DNA from: Bdellovibrio bacteriovorus str. Tiberius
GTDB lineage: Bacteria > Bdellovibrionota > Bdellovibrionia > Bdellovibrionales > Bdellovibrionaceae
Assembly: GCF_000317895.1 (NCBI RefSeq)
Contig: NC_019567.1
Location: 2,480,001-2,544,000 of the forward strand
Direction of reading: 5' to 3'
DNA length: 64,000 nucleotides
Within the stretch, counting starts at the first letter, position 1. The number at the start of each line of letters is the position of its first letter. A program made the translations under genes and the position numbers. The notes beneath the pieces are model-generated. The model saw nothing but the letters and a program-made list of their open reading frames with translations. It was not told the DNA's origin and searched no databases. Shown here in pieces: positions 1 through 9,507 of this stretch.

Positions 1-58
1 GTCATTTTTTCTATACAACGCGTGGCAGTACAAATGGTTCAATTTAAGGGGTATCGCA

Positions 59-238
59 ATGGCTAAAAAGACAGGAAGAATCATCGTAACTCTTGAGTGC
101 ACTGAAGCTCGTGCTGAAGGCAAACCTGTTTCTCGTTACACTACTACAAAAAACAAAACTAAGACTCCAAGCCGTCTTGAGAAGAAGAAATACAATCCGA
201 ATCTTAAGCGCCACACTGTCCACAGAGAAACGAAGTAA
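59..238 (+). CDS. rpmG: 50S ribosomal protein L33
   Basis: A 59-residue basic protein that starts [10 protein letters not shown] and contains the typical L33 segments [14 protein letters not shown] and HTVHRETK. It is a component of the large ribosomal subunit. Only one cysteine is present, so this is the zinc-free (C-minus) form rather than the form with two CxxC pairs. A strong Shine-Dalgarno (AAGGGGT) lies just before the ATG. The gene is followed six bases later by dcd, so the two are probably cotranscribed. It was found by direct translation because it is short. Confidence 0.96.
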   Translation: MAKKTGRIIVTLECTEARAEGKPVSRYTTTKNKTKTPSRLEKKKYNPNLKRHTVHRETK

Positions 239-244
239 TTCGTA

Positions 245-781
245 ATGATTCTGACGGATCAGCAAATTCTGGATTTCATGAAGGAAGGCTCCATTAAAGT
301 GGAACCTTTCCGCAGAGAGTGCCTGGGTACGAACTCTTATGATGTTCACCTGGGTAAAACTCTAGCTGTCTATGAAGACAAAGTGCTGGACGCCAAGAAG
401 CATAACAAAATTCGTACCTTTGAAATTCCAGAAGAGGGTTTCGTGCTAATGCCGGATACTCTCTATTTGGGCGTTACTTTTGAGTACACTGAGACTCTGA
501 AGCATGTCCCATTTTTGGAAGGCAAATCGAGCGTAGGCCGTCTCGGAATCGACATCCATGCCACTGCTGGCAAAGGAGACGTCGGTTTCTGCAACTATTG
601 GACTCTGGAAATTTCCGTGAAACAGCCTGTGCGTGTTTACACTGGAATGCCGGTTGGTCAGTTGATATACTTTGAAGTGAAGGGTGACATTTTAACTCCT
701 TATAATGTCAAACCATCAGCAAAATATAACGACAAACAACCAATCCCGGTAGAGTCCATGATGTGGAAAAATTCATTCTAA
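245..781 (+). CDS. dcd: dCTP deaminase
   Basis: This 178-residue protein matches the dCTP deaminase/dUTPase-fold family, which converts dCTP to dUTP for thymidylate synthesis. The family signature is visible: EGKSSVGRLG at about 92-101 (nucleotide binding, conserved Ser and Arg), then HATAGKGDVGF, and a Glu near residue 122 in WTLEISV at the place of the catalytic glutamate. Length is close to bacterial Dcd (about 190). It sits directly after rpmG, and its 3' end overlaps the next gene by 19 bases. A bifunctional dCTP deaminase/dUTPase activity cannot be excluded from sequence alone. Confidence 0.93.
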   Translation: MILTDQQILDFMKEGSIKVEPFRRECLGTNSYDVHLGKTLAVYEDKVLDAKKHNKIRTFEIPEEGFVLMPDTLYLGVTFEYTETLKHVPFLEGKSSVGRLGIDIHATAGKGDVGFCNYWTLEISVKQPVRVYTGMPVGQLIYFEVKGDILTPYNVKPSAKYNDKQPIPVESMMWKNSF

Positions 782-1410
782 AATCCCTACTCATACTTGG
801 TTTCCTGGCTAGCGCCGCCTGCTCATCGGGTGGCGATGTCGAAGACATTTCTGGTTTAGACAGTTACACTGTCGTATCCGGTTCGTTCAGCCAGGCTGAC
901 TCGACTGCGCTGCATATCGCAGGCACCACCGGCGTTGTTCGCTTCACTTCTACACTGCCCGGCGTCAGATCTTCCCGCTCTATTTCTCTGAAAGCTTCTT
1001 TAAATAACGTCACTTTAAGTGATGTCAGCGCCGTTTTCTATGCGAGCGACTCCAGCGTGTCAGGTTCAACGGGTATCGTGGTGACCTTCAGTCGCACGGG
1101 CGCCAGCGTGAACGCTTCGATCACATTTAATGGCCAAACTCGCACCGTCACCAGTGCTGATATGGGCTTTTACATCCCCAACAACATTGATGTGGTGATT
1201 GACCTTCACAACGTCGGCACTAAATCCCGCGTCTATATCTGGAGACGTGATAATCTGGTCTATGCACCGACCAGCGCTGATGTGGATTCAAATTCGGATG
1301 TTTCTTCGGCACTGCCAACTGCCGTTGGCCCCGGGGTCTTTGCCGGGTTGATTCTGAACTATGCGACCGTCACGGCAGCACAAGTTTCAACACCTAAAGT
1401 GCTCGATTAA
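763..1410 (+). CDS. putative lipoprotein
   Basis: A 215-residue protein starting with GTG inside the end of dcd. It has a hydrophobic leader and a lipobox-like LASAAC followed by SSGGD, so it is probably exported and lipidated at Cys20; the Ser at -3 is not the classic lipobox residue. The mature part is rich in Ser, Thr and Val with alternating beta-like patterns and no recognised domain. The 19-base overlap suggests translational coupling to dcd, although a functional link with nucleotide metabolism is not obvious. A strong terminator follows. Function unknown. Confidence 0.8.
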   Translation: MEKFILKSLLILGFLASAACSSGGDVEDISGLDSYTVVSGSFSQADSTALHIAGTTGVVRFTSTLPGVRSSRSISLKASLNNVTLSDVSAVFYASDSSVSGSTGIVVTFSRTGASVNASITFNGQTRTVTSADMGFYIPNNIDVVIDLHNVGTKSRVYIWRRDNLVYAPTSADVDSNSDVSSALPTAVGPGVFAGLILNYATVTAAQVSTPKVLD

Positions 1411-1435
1411 GAAATCTCACCACTGATTTAAGCAA

Positions 1436-1468
1436 TAAAAAAGCCCCTGTTCGGGGCTTTTGTTTTTT
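1436..1468. terminator. bidirectional intrinsic terminator
   Basis: A perfect AAGCCCC/GGGGCTT stem with an A-run on the left and a T-run on the right lies between two convergent genes, so it can stop transcription from both sides. Confidence 0.9.
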
Positions 1469-1485
1469 CTGATTTTAATTCTGAA

Positions 1486-4400
1486 TTAAAGCTGGCTTGC
1501 GGCTTTTTCAAGAGCGTCCTGGGAGGCTGGCTCTTGAATGATCTTGGCACTTGGGCTTTTAGCGACCTGTTCGGCGATATAACCCAGGATCTGAGCCAGC
1601 TGCACGCGGTCCGCCCAGACGTCCCACTTGTCTTGTTTGCCCTTCCACTTGAACATGAACCTTGCCTGCTCCATCAACGTTGTTGGCGGTTTGCCGTAAC
1701 GAAGAATGAACGTGAACACATCCAGCAGGTCTTTTTCTTTCAGCACACCACTTTTCAACTGATCCGCAGCAAGTTCTTTCAACAGACCTTTAAAGGCCGG
1801 ATAAGCTTTAATGGCTTCGCTGGTGGAAATAATGTTGTCTTTGTTCTTATCAAAGCGGGCAAAGACCATTTCCACGTACTGAATCACGTGCGGAGTCAGG
1901 GCAATATCGCCCATCTTCGCCAGATTCTTGTCATTCGGAACGTAACCGGCCGCCATAAAGACATTGTTCATATAATAAGCCCACTCGTCGGCCGAGGCCT
2001 TCTTCATGAACTTGATGTATTCCGGCGTCGCTGACATGATCGCAGGCATAGCGTCTTTATAAGCTGCACGAGCACAGCTTAAAGTCACCAGACTGTTGTC
2101 AGTCACTTCTTCATCACGACCGAAGCACTTTTTCACAAGCTCGGTGCGCAGACGCGTATTGATACCCACACCCGACCAGATCATGCCAATCAAATCCGTG
2201 ATCTCGGCCTGAGAAGCCAGGGCATTCCCGTCAGAGTGCGGAACAAAGATATTGGCTTCACGGAAGCGCGAAGATGCAAAAGAGGTGTTCTTCGGATCCA
2301 ACAAACCCATTTCCACAAAGATGGATTTCAGTTCGTTAAACGCCCCTTCCACTTCCGGTAAGGTCGCACCCTGGAACGTGTTGATACGATTCAGGTCATT
2401 AGCAAAAGAGCGAATCAGCAGTCTTGCCACCGCACGGTTGCGGTTCAGGTCACGCAAGCTCTTAAACGTGTAAAGCTGTTCAAACTTGTTCGAGATAATC
2501 ACAAAACCACGATAGTCCGTGGTCATTGGAACCGGGCTTTCCACCGACAAGATCAGTTCGGTCAGCGCCGCCTGCAATGGCAGGGCGTGAGCATCCAGGT
2601 TCTTTTCAGTTTTCTTCAACACTGCCAGCAGGTCCTTGGCTGTCAAACCTTCTTCCGGTTTCCAGCCTTCGGCCATCTGGGCAAACATCAGCTCGGTGTC
2701 GATCCAGATCTGCATTTCCTGACGACCCACTTCAACCGAAGTCAAAGTCAGCGCATCAGGTTTATGACCGGACAAACGGGCCTCTGGAGCCACCAGCATG
2801 TTGTTCAGAACCACACTGATCAATTTGTCGGCGGATTGTTCATTGATTGCACCCGGTACCAGCTCCAAGCGGATCAGGTGCTTCACAATCTTGTTCAATT
2901 CCACGCGAGTGAACTGGTTTTCTTTTTTCACCAGCAACAGATCACGCAGGATGTTCAGGGTCTGATTCCCAAACACCGAGAAATAGCTCAGATTCACCGG
3001 CTGCTGCAGGGATTCACCCATCAGGAAATACTGATAGTACAGGAAATCAGAATACGCACGGGCTGCAAAGCCCAACAACACACTCCAGTTGGATTTGCGC
3101 AAAGACGAATCATTGCCGCCCAGAACGATGTTCTTGGCGTCAATCACCAGCGGCAGATAGCTTTTAATCTGATCAGCCAGGCCCCGCCCGTCTTTCGGTG
3201 GATACAGAATTTCAATTTCACGCACGATATTGTTCAGGTCATTCAGGTCGTAAGACCCTTCAAACAACACCCCGGCTTCGCGCACAGTGGCTTCCAGAAC
3301 AAACTGGGATTCCATGAACAGCTTTTGCGCTTCATCCGGGTCATACATATCCGGATCCCATTCACGACCGTAAATGGAATAGAATGGCATGAAACGTTCG
3401 ATCAAAGTTCTGATACGGCTGACTTTCAATCTTGCCGTTTCAAAGTCCGTCGTTGTCAGGGAATCAACACTGCCACCAAAGAACAGTTGTTTGATCTTCA
3501 TACCTTCAAACACAAGACCTGAAGACACTTTAAACTCCGGCCAGACGATTTCCAGGGTTTTTAGCAGGTCAAAGACCTCGTCACGGGAAACAACACCTTC
3601 AGGCTTTTCCGCCACAAGATCCTGGAACACGGACAAAACGTCTTCCACCGTGCGGGCCAGATAACCCAGGCGATAACCAGTGCCGGTTTCGGGAACGGAC
3701 TTAATGAAATAGTGATAGCGCAGGAACTGCACATAACCACGGGCACCCAACAAAGTGAAACGGCGCCATTCGTTCGGGGTGATGGAATTTTCATCTCCAC
3801 CCGCCAGGGCCTTTTTCACTTTTTTGATCACCGGCATGTACGTCTGAATGACAGAGGGGAAGTCCCATTTTTCGCCGAAGAACTGCCCCATCTCCTGCAT
3901 CAAAACCACAAAATCAGACAGGTTGTAGCCCTGCGCATTTTGTTCAATCAAAGATGCCAGCATGCGCGCGGCGTTTTGCAGTTCTTTATTGGCTTCTTCA
4001 AAGTGACGGACATCACTTTGCATGTTCGGACTTTCAGAAACCTCCCAGTTCAGAGAGATCACTTTCATGTACGGATTCAGATTCACCGTGATAGTACGAA
4101 GGCTTTTAACCAAAGCGATGGTTTTATCCAGTTCGCTGCGGGTCAGATACTCGCGACTGCCGCCGACGAAGACCTGCTTCAGCTTCATGAACTCGGTCTG
4201 CAGCTGCTGGGAAATAACGACGTTTTCTTTGGGATCCAGGAAGTTCTTTTCAAGGAACGTAGCCAGTTCTTGTGCGGTGTAACGGTCTGCGGTGTTTCCG
4301 CGCACATAGCGTTTGAACTTTTCAACCGCGCTGCCGATGCAGTCCCAGGCCGCTTCCAATTCTTCCTTGTTGGCGTCACCGACAACGAAGGCTTTGGCCA

Positions 4401-4545
4401 CAGGCTTGGCTTCGGTCAGACACTGGGTGCCGCCAAATTCCTGGGATTCCGGCGGAGGTGGTTCCTCGCCGACTTTCGAGTCACAGGACGCCAGTCCCGC
4501 GACAAGACACAATGCCAGAACGGCCTTCAAACATTTAGAAAACAT
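1486..4545 (-). CDS. large EF-hand lipoprotein with internal duplication
   Basis: A 1019-residue predicted lipoprotein: hydrophobic leader, lipobox LASC (Cys21), then a proline-rich linker. Residues about 110-290 and 350-530 are a visible internal duplication: both start with an FxGGS motif, contain a GGDxNS/GGNDSS segment and end in a YxxFLxYxYF-like stretch. Near the C-terminus (about 899-910) there is a canonical EF-hand loop DKNKDNIISTSE with acidic ligands at 1, 5 and 12, so calcium binding is plausible. The start codon lies inside the end of the upstream barrel gene (11-base overlap), so the two are translationally coupled and may form one envelope complex. No known family was recognised. 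Confidence 0.85.
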   Translation of the reverse strand: MFSKCLKAVLALCLVAGLASCDSKVGEEPPPPESQEFGGTQCLTEAKPVAKAFVVGDANKEELEAAWDCIGSAVEKFKRYVRGNTADRYTAQELATFLEKNFLDPKENVVISQQLQTEFMKLKQVFVGGSREYLTRSELDKTIALVKSLRTITVNLNPYMKVISLNWEVSESPNMQSDVRHFEEANKELQNAARMLASLIEQNAQGYNLSDFVVLMQEMGQFFGEKWDFPSVIQTYMPVIKKVKKALAGGDENSITPNEWRRFTLLGARGYVQFLRYHYFIKSVPETGTGYRLGYLARTVEDVLSVFQDLVAEKPEGVVSRDEVFDLLKTLEIVWPEFKVSSGLVFEGMKIKQLFFGGSVDSLTTTDFETARLKVSRIRTLIERFMPFYSIYGREWDPDMYDPDEAQKLFMESQFVLEATVREAGVLFEGSYDLNDLNNIVREIEILYPPKDGRGLADQIKSYLPLVIDAKNIVLGGNDSSLRKSNWSVLLGFAARAYSDFLYYQYFLMGESLQQPVNLSYFSVFGNQTLNILRDLLLVKKENQFTRVELNKIVKHLIRLELVPGAINEQSADKLISVVLNNMLVAPEARLSGHKPDALTLTSVEVGRQEMQIWIDTELMFAQMAEGWKPEEGLTAKDLLAVLKKTEKNLDAHALPLQAALTELILSVESPVPMTTDYRGFVIISNKFEQLYTFKSLRDLNRNRAVARLLIRSFANDLNRINTFQGATLPEVEGAFNELKSIFVEMGLLDPKNTSFASSRFREANIFVPHSDGNALASQAEITDLIGMIWSGVGINTRLRTELVKKCFGRDEEVTDNSLVTLSCARAAYKDAMPAIMSATPEYIKFMKKASADEWAYYMNNVFMAAGYVPNDKNLAKMGDIALTPHVIQYVEMVFARFDKNKDNIISTSEAIKAYPAFKGLLKELAADQLKSGVLKEKDLLDVFTFILRYGKPPTTLMEQARFMFKWKGKQDKWDVWADRVQLAQILGYIAEQVAKSPSAKIIQEPASQDALEKAASQL

Positions 4546-5971
4546 AAGTCATGCCCCCGTAGAAACGGTCGTTCGCGCGATATTGATTGAGGAATCCGGA
4601 TGGATCGTGCTTTTCATCCTGCACGCCCAAAACGTCTCCTCCGACGACCACGGCCCACTTTTGGCTTGGGTAATATAAGAACTCGGTGTTCAGCAACGAG
4701 CCTCTTTGATCATAATCATACAAATACTTGAAGCGGGTCACGAACGGACGATTGAAGAAGCTTGCCAGCTGCCCCTCAACACGGAAAGAAAGTGCGTTCG
4801 TGAATTTCAAACGATCATCAAACATCGTGAAGTCATCCGGCTGGCCGTTGGACTGAATGTCCGTGATGCCGCCGCCTTCAATTTTCAGGTACTCGACCTG
4901 GAAGGCCAAAGTTTTTGCCAGGAAGTCCGCCAAAGAAAAATCAAACGCTGCAGAATACGCACGGATCGGTTCCAGCTTCTGGATGGACCACTCGGGATCA
5001 TCCGGGCGCTTTTCAATAGGATCGTCCTCAAGATAAGAAACAGAAGCCTTCATACGGCCATGAGTGTAACCCACGTCGATGGATTTGATGATGTGATGAG
5101 TAACATCCGGAGACACCGTCACGTCCACTTGTTCTTCAGAAACGTCTTTGAAGTTTTTGCGTTTCAGAATCAGTTCATTCACCGGCAGATAACCACCGCT
5201 GACCACCACCCACGGGCCACGCTCTTTGTTGCCCAGTCGGCCCATCATCGCCGCACCACCATTGGCCGTCAGCTTCGCTGCATCCGGGATGTCGAGCTGA
5301 TACTGGATGGTGTTGATGTTGTTGTTGAAGTCATAGTCCCTGGAAGGGGCACGATACCAGCGACTGTCTGAAACCAGTCCGCCACCCTCTTCACGAATAT
5401 CAGGGCCCATGCTTGGAATGAACAGAGGTGAGGCAAAACCCACAATCTGCCAGCCGTTGGTGTTATAATCCAGGAACAATCCCGTCAGCCCCTGTTCTTC
5501 GGGACGAAGGGTGTCGATAGCGAACTTCGGCTGCCACAGCCCCAGCTGCCAGCGGCGGTCCATTTCACTCCAGTCGTGCTTCTTGCGACCGGCAAAGGCG
5601 CGGAAAGGCGCTTTCTTGGAAGCCACATAAGCTTCAGAAACAACGAAGTGAGATTGTCCACGGGTGAAGAAGGTCCCGCCAGAGATGTCGGCGGCAAAGT
5701 CGATCCAGGAAGTTTCCTTAAGACCGGAAAGACGAGCGGAAAGAAGCTGGCTGTATGTCAAATTCGGAGATTCAGGAATCGGGGTCAGATACTGCATCCC
5801 CTCCATCCTGATCTGGCCGTACACCGTCGCCGGTTTTGACGAGATTTGCGGCTGTTGGATAGAGCTCACCCCTTCGGCTTGAGGAATTTTCAAGCTCGTC
5901 GATTGTGCCTTGGACTTTGAAACCACCACAACGCTCAAAAGCATCGCGGCTAAATAGGTCCTACTACTCAC
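4535..5971 (-). CDS. putative outer-membrane beta-barrel protein
   Basis: A 478-residue protein with a GTG start (GAGG Shine-Dalgarno five bases upstream) and a cleavable signal peptide ending near SKAQS. The body alternates aromatic and polar residues as barrel strands do, and it ends in the aromatic signature GMTYVF typical of outer-membrane proteins recognised by the BAM complex. It is the upstream partner of the overlapping EF-hand lipoprotein. Substrate and family are unknown; a porin or carbohydrate-porin-like role is possible but not shown. Confidence 0.75.
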   Translation of the reverse strand: MSSRTYLAAMLLSVVVVSKSKAQSTSLKIPQAEGVSSIQQPQISSKPATVYGQIRMEGMQYLTPIPESPNLTYSQLLSARLSGLKETSWIDFAADISGGTFFTRGQSHFVVSEAYVASKKAPFRAFAGRKKHDWSEMDRRWQLGLWQPKFAIDTLRPEEQGLTGLFLDYNTNGWQIVGFASPLFIPSMGPDIREEGGGLVSDSRWYRAPSRDYDFNNNINTIQYQLDIPDAAKLTANGGAAMMGRLGNKERGPWVVVSGGYLPVNELILKRKNFKDVSEEQVDVTVSPDVTHHIIKSIDVGYTHGRMKASVSYLEDDPIEKRPDDPEWSIQKLEPIRAYSAAFDFSLADFLAKTLAFQVEYLKIEGGGITDIQSNGQPDDFTMFDDRLKFTNALSFRVEGQLASFFNRPFVTRFKYLYDYDQRGSLLNTEFLYYPSQKWAVVVGGDVLGVQDEKHDPSGFLNQYRANDRFYGGMTYVF

Positions 5972-6139
5972 ATCCGCCTCTGGATAAAAGTCTAGGGGAT
6001 AGAGAATAAGAAAAGGCTTACGGAGTCAACGGAGCCACGCGTTGATGGGCTCCAGGTCGATTATATGCGAGCTGATGGTAAAAAAACCTCGCTCTGTTTG
6101 AAAAAACTTCCTTTGAAATCCTGTGTAAAAACAGGCGTT

Positions 6140-6880
6140 TTAGAGCAAGTGCTCCAGCAGCCATTGCGGGTCGTCAATGGGTACATCATGCCCCGCCCAT
6201 GGGTGCATTTCCGCGCGCACGCCCCACTTTTCTGCGATCTTCAAAGTGCAGGTTGGGGAAACCAGACGATCCCCGTGACTTCCCAGCAGGCGGATATCAC
6301 CTGGAGCTGAATCCGGGAAGCGATAACGAGACGCCGCCAGCATCTGACGAATCACGTTCTGAGGGTTCATCGGGTGCTGTTTCGTATATTCCATCATCGC
6401 GCCGATTTCTTCTTCGCGCCGTTCGTGGCTGTTGGTGATCATTCCAAGAATCGTTTTTTCCCAGAAGGTTTCATCTTTTTCACGACCGATCAGCTTCAAA
6501 CCTTTGGGAATGTTGCCGGCAATAAAGCGACGATAAAACGGAGAAAAACCGCCAGAGCTTGTGCACACCAAAGTGGCCTTGCGGATTTCATGAGGGTATT
6601 CCTTCATCCATTCCACCGTGATCATCGCCCCCAAAGAGACCGACAACACCTGAAACGGTTCGCCCTTTTGCACATAAGAACAACGTGCGCGCAGATCTTT
6701 GACGTATTCAGAAATTTTGATCGGACTGGTTTCACCGTGCCGGGAACCATTGCCCGGCAGATCCAAAAACTCGAATTTATCATTCGGGAAGTGCTGCTGA
6801 ATTTTTTCAGAGAAAGATCCCCAATGCCCCACTCCGCGCGCCAGCCCGCGCAGCAATAGCCAGTTTCTAGATGTTGCCAT
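6140..6880 (-). CDS. alpha/beta hydrolase
   Basis: A 246-residue alpha/beta-hydrolase fold protein. The nucleophile elbow is SVSLG with Ser82, the acid is Asp204 in SHGDRLVSP, and the base is His231 in WAGHD, so the catalytic triad is intact; DLPGNGSRHG early on fits the oxyanion and cap region. I chose the ATG at 6880 because GGGAG lies eight bases before it; an in-frame start at 6907 would add nine residues. It overlaps the end of the M14 peptidase gene upstream, so the two are probably translated together. No signal peptide is seen, so it is probably cytoplasmic. Substrate unknown; esterase or BioH-like hydrolase are options. Confidence 0.85.
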   Translation of the reverse strand: MATSRNWLLLRGLARGVGHWGSFSEKIQQHFPNDKFEFLDLPGNGSRHGETSPIKISEYVKDLRARCSYVQKGEPFQVLSVSLGAMITVEWMKEYPHEIRKATLVCTSSGGFSPFYRRFIAGNIPKGLKLIGREKDETFWEKTILGMITNSHERREEEIGAMMEYTKQHPMNPQNVIRQMLAASRYRFPDSAPGDIRLLGSHGDRLVSPTCTLKIAEKWGVRAEMHPWAGHDVPIDDPQWLLEHLL

Positions 6881-7883
6881 ACCAAAGCTCCCTGGCCCGG
6901 ATGTCATGCTGCCGGACCTGTTCCTGATTCTGCGTTGCCCATGCTTGCGGCGAATTCACCGCGCGGATTAAAAACTCCATCAGCGTGTTATGACGGCGCA
7001 GTGTGCGTTTGTGACGATGTCCTTTCAGTGGATTGAACGGACCTTCCGCGCTGAAAATCTGCCACGGATTTTTCTTCACCCAAAGCCATGAACCCATTTC
7101 CAGACACAGCGGCACATAGAGGCCGTTGCCAGGACGGGCGCGGTGATTGTCGTACAGATAATCCCACAAATCCCCGTGCGTGGTGTAGTTCTGGGCTTGC
7201 GGTTCAAAACGATAAAAATGATGCGGATACGTGCGATCCAAAAGGTCTTTCAGCGCGTGACACAGATGCAGTTCCGGATAAGGCTGCACCGTCTTGGCAT
7301 ACGGGAACCACAGGCGGTCCTGCAGACCAAAACCCGAATGCAGATCCAAAGTTATCGCCAGTTTGCTTTGCGCGATTTCCTGCTGGACACAGTCCACCAG
7401 AGCTTGCGCTTCAAGCTGCATCGGCGCGCCTTCTTCACCGCGATACCAAGGCAGTTTTTTACTGTAGCGATGACCGCCCAGCAAAAACTGTGGGTTGTCA
7501 GCATCGATGGGCGCATTGCGCATCAAATCCACGCCCTGAGGATTGCAGCGGGTTTTGCGATAGATCCCGACCGGGTTCACCGTCGGAATGAAAAAGATGC
7601 GGACTTTTTCAAGGGTCTGCTGAATGCTTTCGTCCCACTGGGACAGCTCCGCCAAAGAGCTCATCAAAGCAACACAGACTTGAGCACCGATGCGTTCAAG
7701 TCCGTGCACTCCACCGACAAAACCCAGCACCGGAGCCTGCGGGTCCTGACTGCCAAAAGAAACTTTGTAAATTGGAAAGCGCAGGTCTTCGTACTGACTA
7801 TGGGTCAAAATCTCCGCCCGGGCGGTGGAGCCCAGTTGCGCGATTTTTTTTTCGATTTGCTGGATCTCAGGCAATGTTGTCAT
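6867..7883 (-). CDS. M14-family zinc carboxypeptidase
   Basis: A 338-residue protein with the M14 carboxypeptidase pattern: HGLE (His60, Glu63) and His182 in LDLHSGFG as zinc ligands, a TVNPVG segment and the catalytic-type Glu262 in LEMGSW. It has no signal peptide, so it probably acts in the cytoplasm on peptides, possibly peptidoglycan-derived ones or prey-derived oligopeptides. It leads a two-gene unit with the overlapping alpha/beta hydrolase. The length fits the short bacterial members of the family. Substrate specificity cannot be read from the sequence. Confidence 0.88.
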   Translation of the reverse strand: MTTLPEIQQIEKKIAQLGSTARAEILTHSQYEDLRFPIYKVSFGSQDPQAPVLGFVGGVHGLERIGAQVCVALMSSLAELSQWDESIQQTLEKVRIFFIPTVNPVGIYRKTRCNPQGVDLMRNAPIDADNPQFLLGGHRYSKKLPWYRGEEGAPMQLEAQALVDCVQQEIAQSKLAITLDLHSGFGLQDRLWFPYAKTVQPYPELHLCHALKDLLDRTYPHHFYRFEPQAQNYTTHGDLWDYLYDNHRARPGNGLYVPLCLEMGSWLWVKKNPWQIFSAEGPFNPLKGHRHKRTLRRHNTLMEFLIRAVNSPQAWATQNQEQVRQHDIRARELWYGNI

Positions 7884-8021
7884 TCTTTTCCCCAGAGCCC
7901 CCTATTGTTCGCGATAATTCCACCGTGTCCAACGCTTAACGCTCGCGGCCATTAAAGGATTGCACCACTCTGACAACAGGGGTAGTCTCGTCAGTGCTGA
8001 AATAATATTTAGGAGATCGCC

Positions 8022-8825
8022 ATGATGAATCTGGACACTCTGTTGCAAAAGATGTGGGTGGATTACTGCCAACTGAATCCTGCGGCAAAACGCATTTACG
8101 ACATTTTCACCTCTGAAGGTGAAACCGTGCTGAATGACCATATTGCTCTTCGCACCTTCAACCACCCGCGCCTGGGGATTGAATCCCTGGCAAAGCACTT
8201 CAAAAAACTGGGTTACGTTGAAAAAGGCGAATACACGTTCGTGGAAAAAAAGCTTTACGCCAAACACTACGAACACCCGAACATGGACAATCCAAAGATC
8301 TTCATCAGCGAACTGGAGCTTGAAAAGGTGTCCCCTTTCGTCCGTGAAACTGTGAACCAACTGGTGGCACAGGTTCCGGAATCTGTGATTGAAAGCGAAA
8401 CTTTCGCCATGGCGGGACGCCCTTGGAAAGTAAACTGGGAAACTTACGCAAAACTGGCGGAAGAATCCGAATACGCTTCCTGGGTAGCGGCTTACGGCTT
8501 CCGTCCAAATCACTTCACGGTGAACGTGAACAAACTGAACAAGTTCAACGATCTGCCGACTTTGAACAAGTTCGTTCAGGACAAAGGCTATACGCTGAAC
8601 AAATCCGGCGGTGAAATCAAAGGGACCAAAGCGGACTATCTGGAGCAAAGCTCCACCATGGCTTCTGAAATTCCGGTGAGCTTCGACGACGGCAGCACCC
8701 ACAATATTCCGGGCTGCTACTATGAGTTCGCAAAACGCTATGCGCTGGACAACGGCCAGCTGTATCAGGGCTTTGTCGCAAAATCTGCTGACAAGATCTT
8801 TGAAAGCACGAACAAACAGAAATAG
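8022..8825 (+). CDS. DUF1338 / 2-oxoadipate dioxygenase-decarboxylase (HglS-like) protein
   Basis: A 267-residue protein with the DUF1338 signature NDHIALRTF and a single-domain layout. Probable Fe(II) ligands are His40 (in DHIALRTF), His164 (RPNHFTV) and Glu235 (CYYEFAKRY), matching the HxHxE triad known for HglS, which converts 2-oxoadipate to 2-hydroxyglutarate in lysine catabolism. The gene has its own AGGAG Shine-Dalgarno, is divergent from the M14 peptidase gene, and ends at a strong terminator. Lysine degradation would suit an organism living on prey protein, but no other lysine-pathway gene is nearby. Confidence 0.82.
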   Translation: MMNLDTLLQKMWVDYCQLNPAAKRIYDIFTSEGETVLNDHIALRTFNHPRLGIESLAKHFKKLGYVEKGEYTFVEKKLYAKHYEHPNMDNPKIFISELELEKVSPFVRETVNQLVAQVPESVIESETFAMAGRPWKVNWETYAKLAEESEYASWVAAYGFRPNHFTVNVNKLNKFNDLPTLNKFVQDKGYTLNKSGGEIKGTKADYLEQSSTMASEIPVSFDDGSTHNIPGCYYEFAKRYALDNGQLYQGFVAKSADKIFESTNKQK

Positions 8826-8833
8826 TTCAAATG

Positions 8834-8861
8834 AAAAAGGCCGGGAAACCGGCCTTTTTTT
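8834..8861. terminator. bidirectional intrinsic terminator
   Basis: Perfect 11-bp stem AAAAAGGCCGG / CCGGCCTTTTT with a GAAA tetraloop, placed between convergent genes. Confidence 0.95.
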
Positions 8862-9507
8862 ATGCGATTTTTTTGATCAGGTAATTCAGAGTGTCCTGAT
8901 CCTGCTTCTGGTCCTTCCAGTGCTCGTGCGCCTTCAGGAAGATCTGCACCAGCTGCGGATCGAACTGCGTGCCCGAGCAACGTTTCAGTTCTTCGTACAC
9001 CACTTCCATCGGCAGACCTTTGCGGTATGCGCGGGTTTCAGACATGGCATCACAGGTGTCAACCACCAGGATAATACGCGCAATCAGCGGAATCTCGTCG
9101 CCATTCTTTTTGTCCGGATAACCACGACCATCGACACGTTCGTGATGTCCGCGAATGCCCGGCAGAATCTCGGCAAAGAAATCATGGGTCGCCAACGGCT
9201 TGATGATCTCTTCACTCAGCACCGGATGGCACTTCATCAGTTCATATTCCTGATCAGTCAGTTTACCCGGCTTGGCGATGATCTCTTGAGGCACACCGAT
9301 TTTGCCAATATCGTGGAAAAGGCCGGCAAATTCAGCCAGCTTCTGCTGATACTCATTCAAGCCTGCATCGCGCGCCAGTTTACGAGACATCTCCCCGACA
9401 CGGCAGCAATGGGCATACGTCAAAGGGTCTACGACCTTCAATGACTGCATCAGCGCCTGGGCGGCATCGTAAGCCCAAGTTGGAATGTTTCCCCAGGAAG
9501 AAGACAT
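8860..9507 (-). CDS. HD-GYP domain protein, probable c-di-GMP phosphodiesterase
   Basis: A 215-residue stand-alone HD-GYP domain. The metal-binding HD is in FHDIGKIG (His65-Asp66) and the HHERVDGRGYP box (121-131) is intact including the GYP motif, so cleavage of c-di-GMP is expected. There is no receiver or PAS domain; the first 25 residues are a short extension. A GGGAG Shine-Dalgarno lies four bases before the ATG. The gene is divergent from a small outer-membrane protein gene. In Bdellovibrio c-di-GMP governs the predatory life cycle (established), so this enzyme is probably a life-cycle regulator (inference). Confidence 0.93.
   Translation of the reverse strand: MSSSWGNIPTWAYDAAQALMQSLKVVDPLTYAHCCRVGEMSRKLARDAGLNEYQQKLAEFAGLFHDIGKIGVPQEIIAKPGKLTDQEYELMKCHPVLSEEIIKPLATHDFFAEILPGIRGHHERVDGRGYPDKKNGDEIPLIARIILVVDTCDAMSETRAYRKGLPMEVVYEELKRCSGTQFDPQLVQIFLKAHEHWKDQKQDQDTLNYLIKKIA

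Noticed and set aside
44-349. Open frame on the minus strand over rpmG and the start of dcd
   Set aside because: It is antisense to two well-identified genes, has no family features, and rpmG itself has a strong ribosome site.
7902-8702. 266-codon open frame on the minus strand over the DUF1338 gene
   Set aside because: The DUF1338 motifs and ribosome site clearly favour the plus strand.
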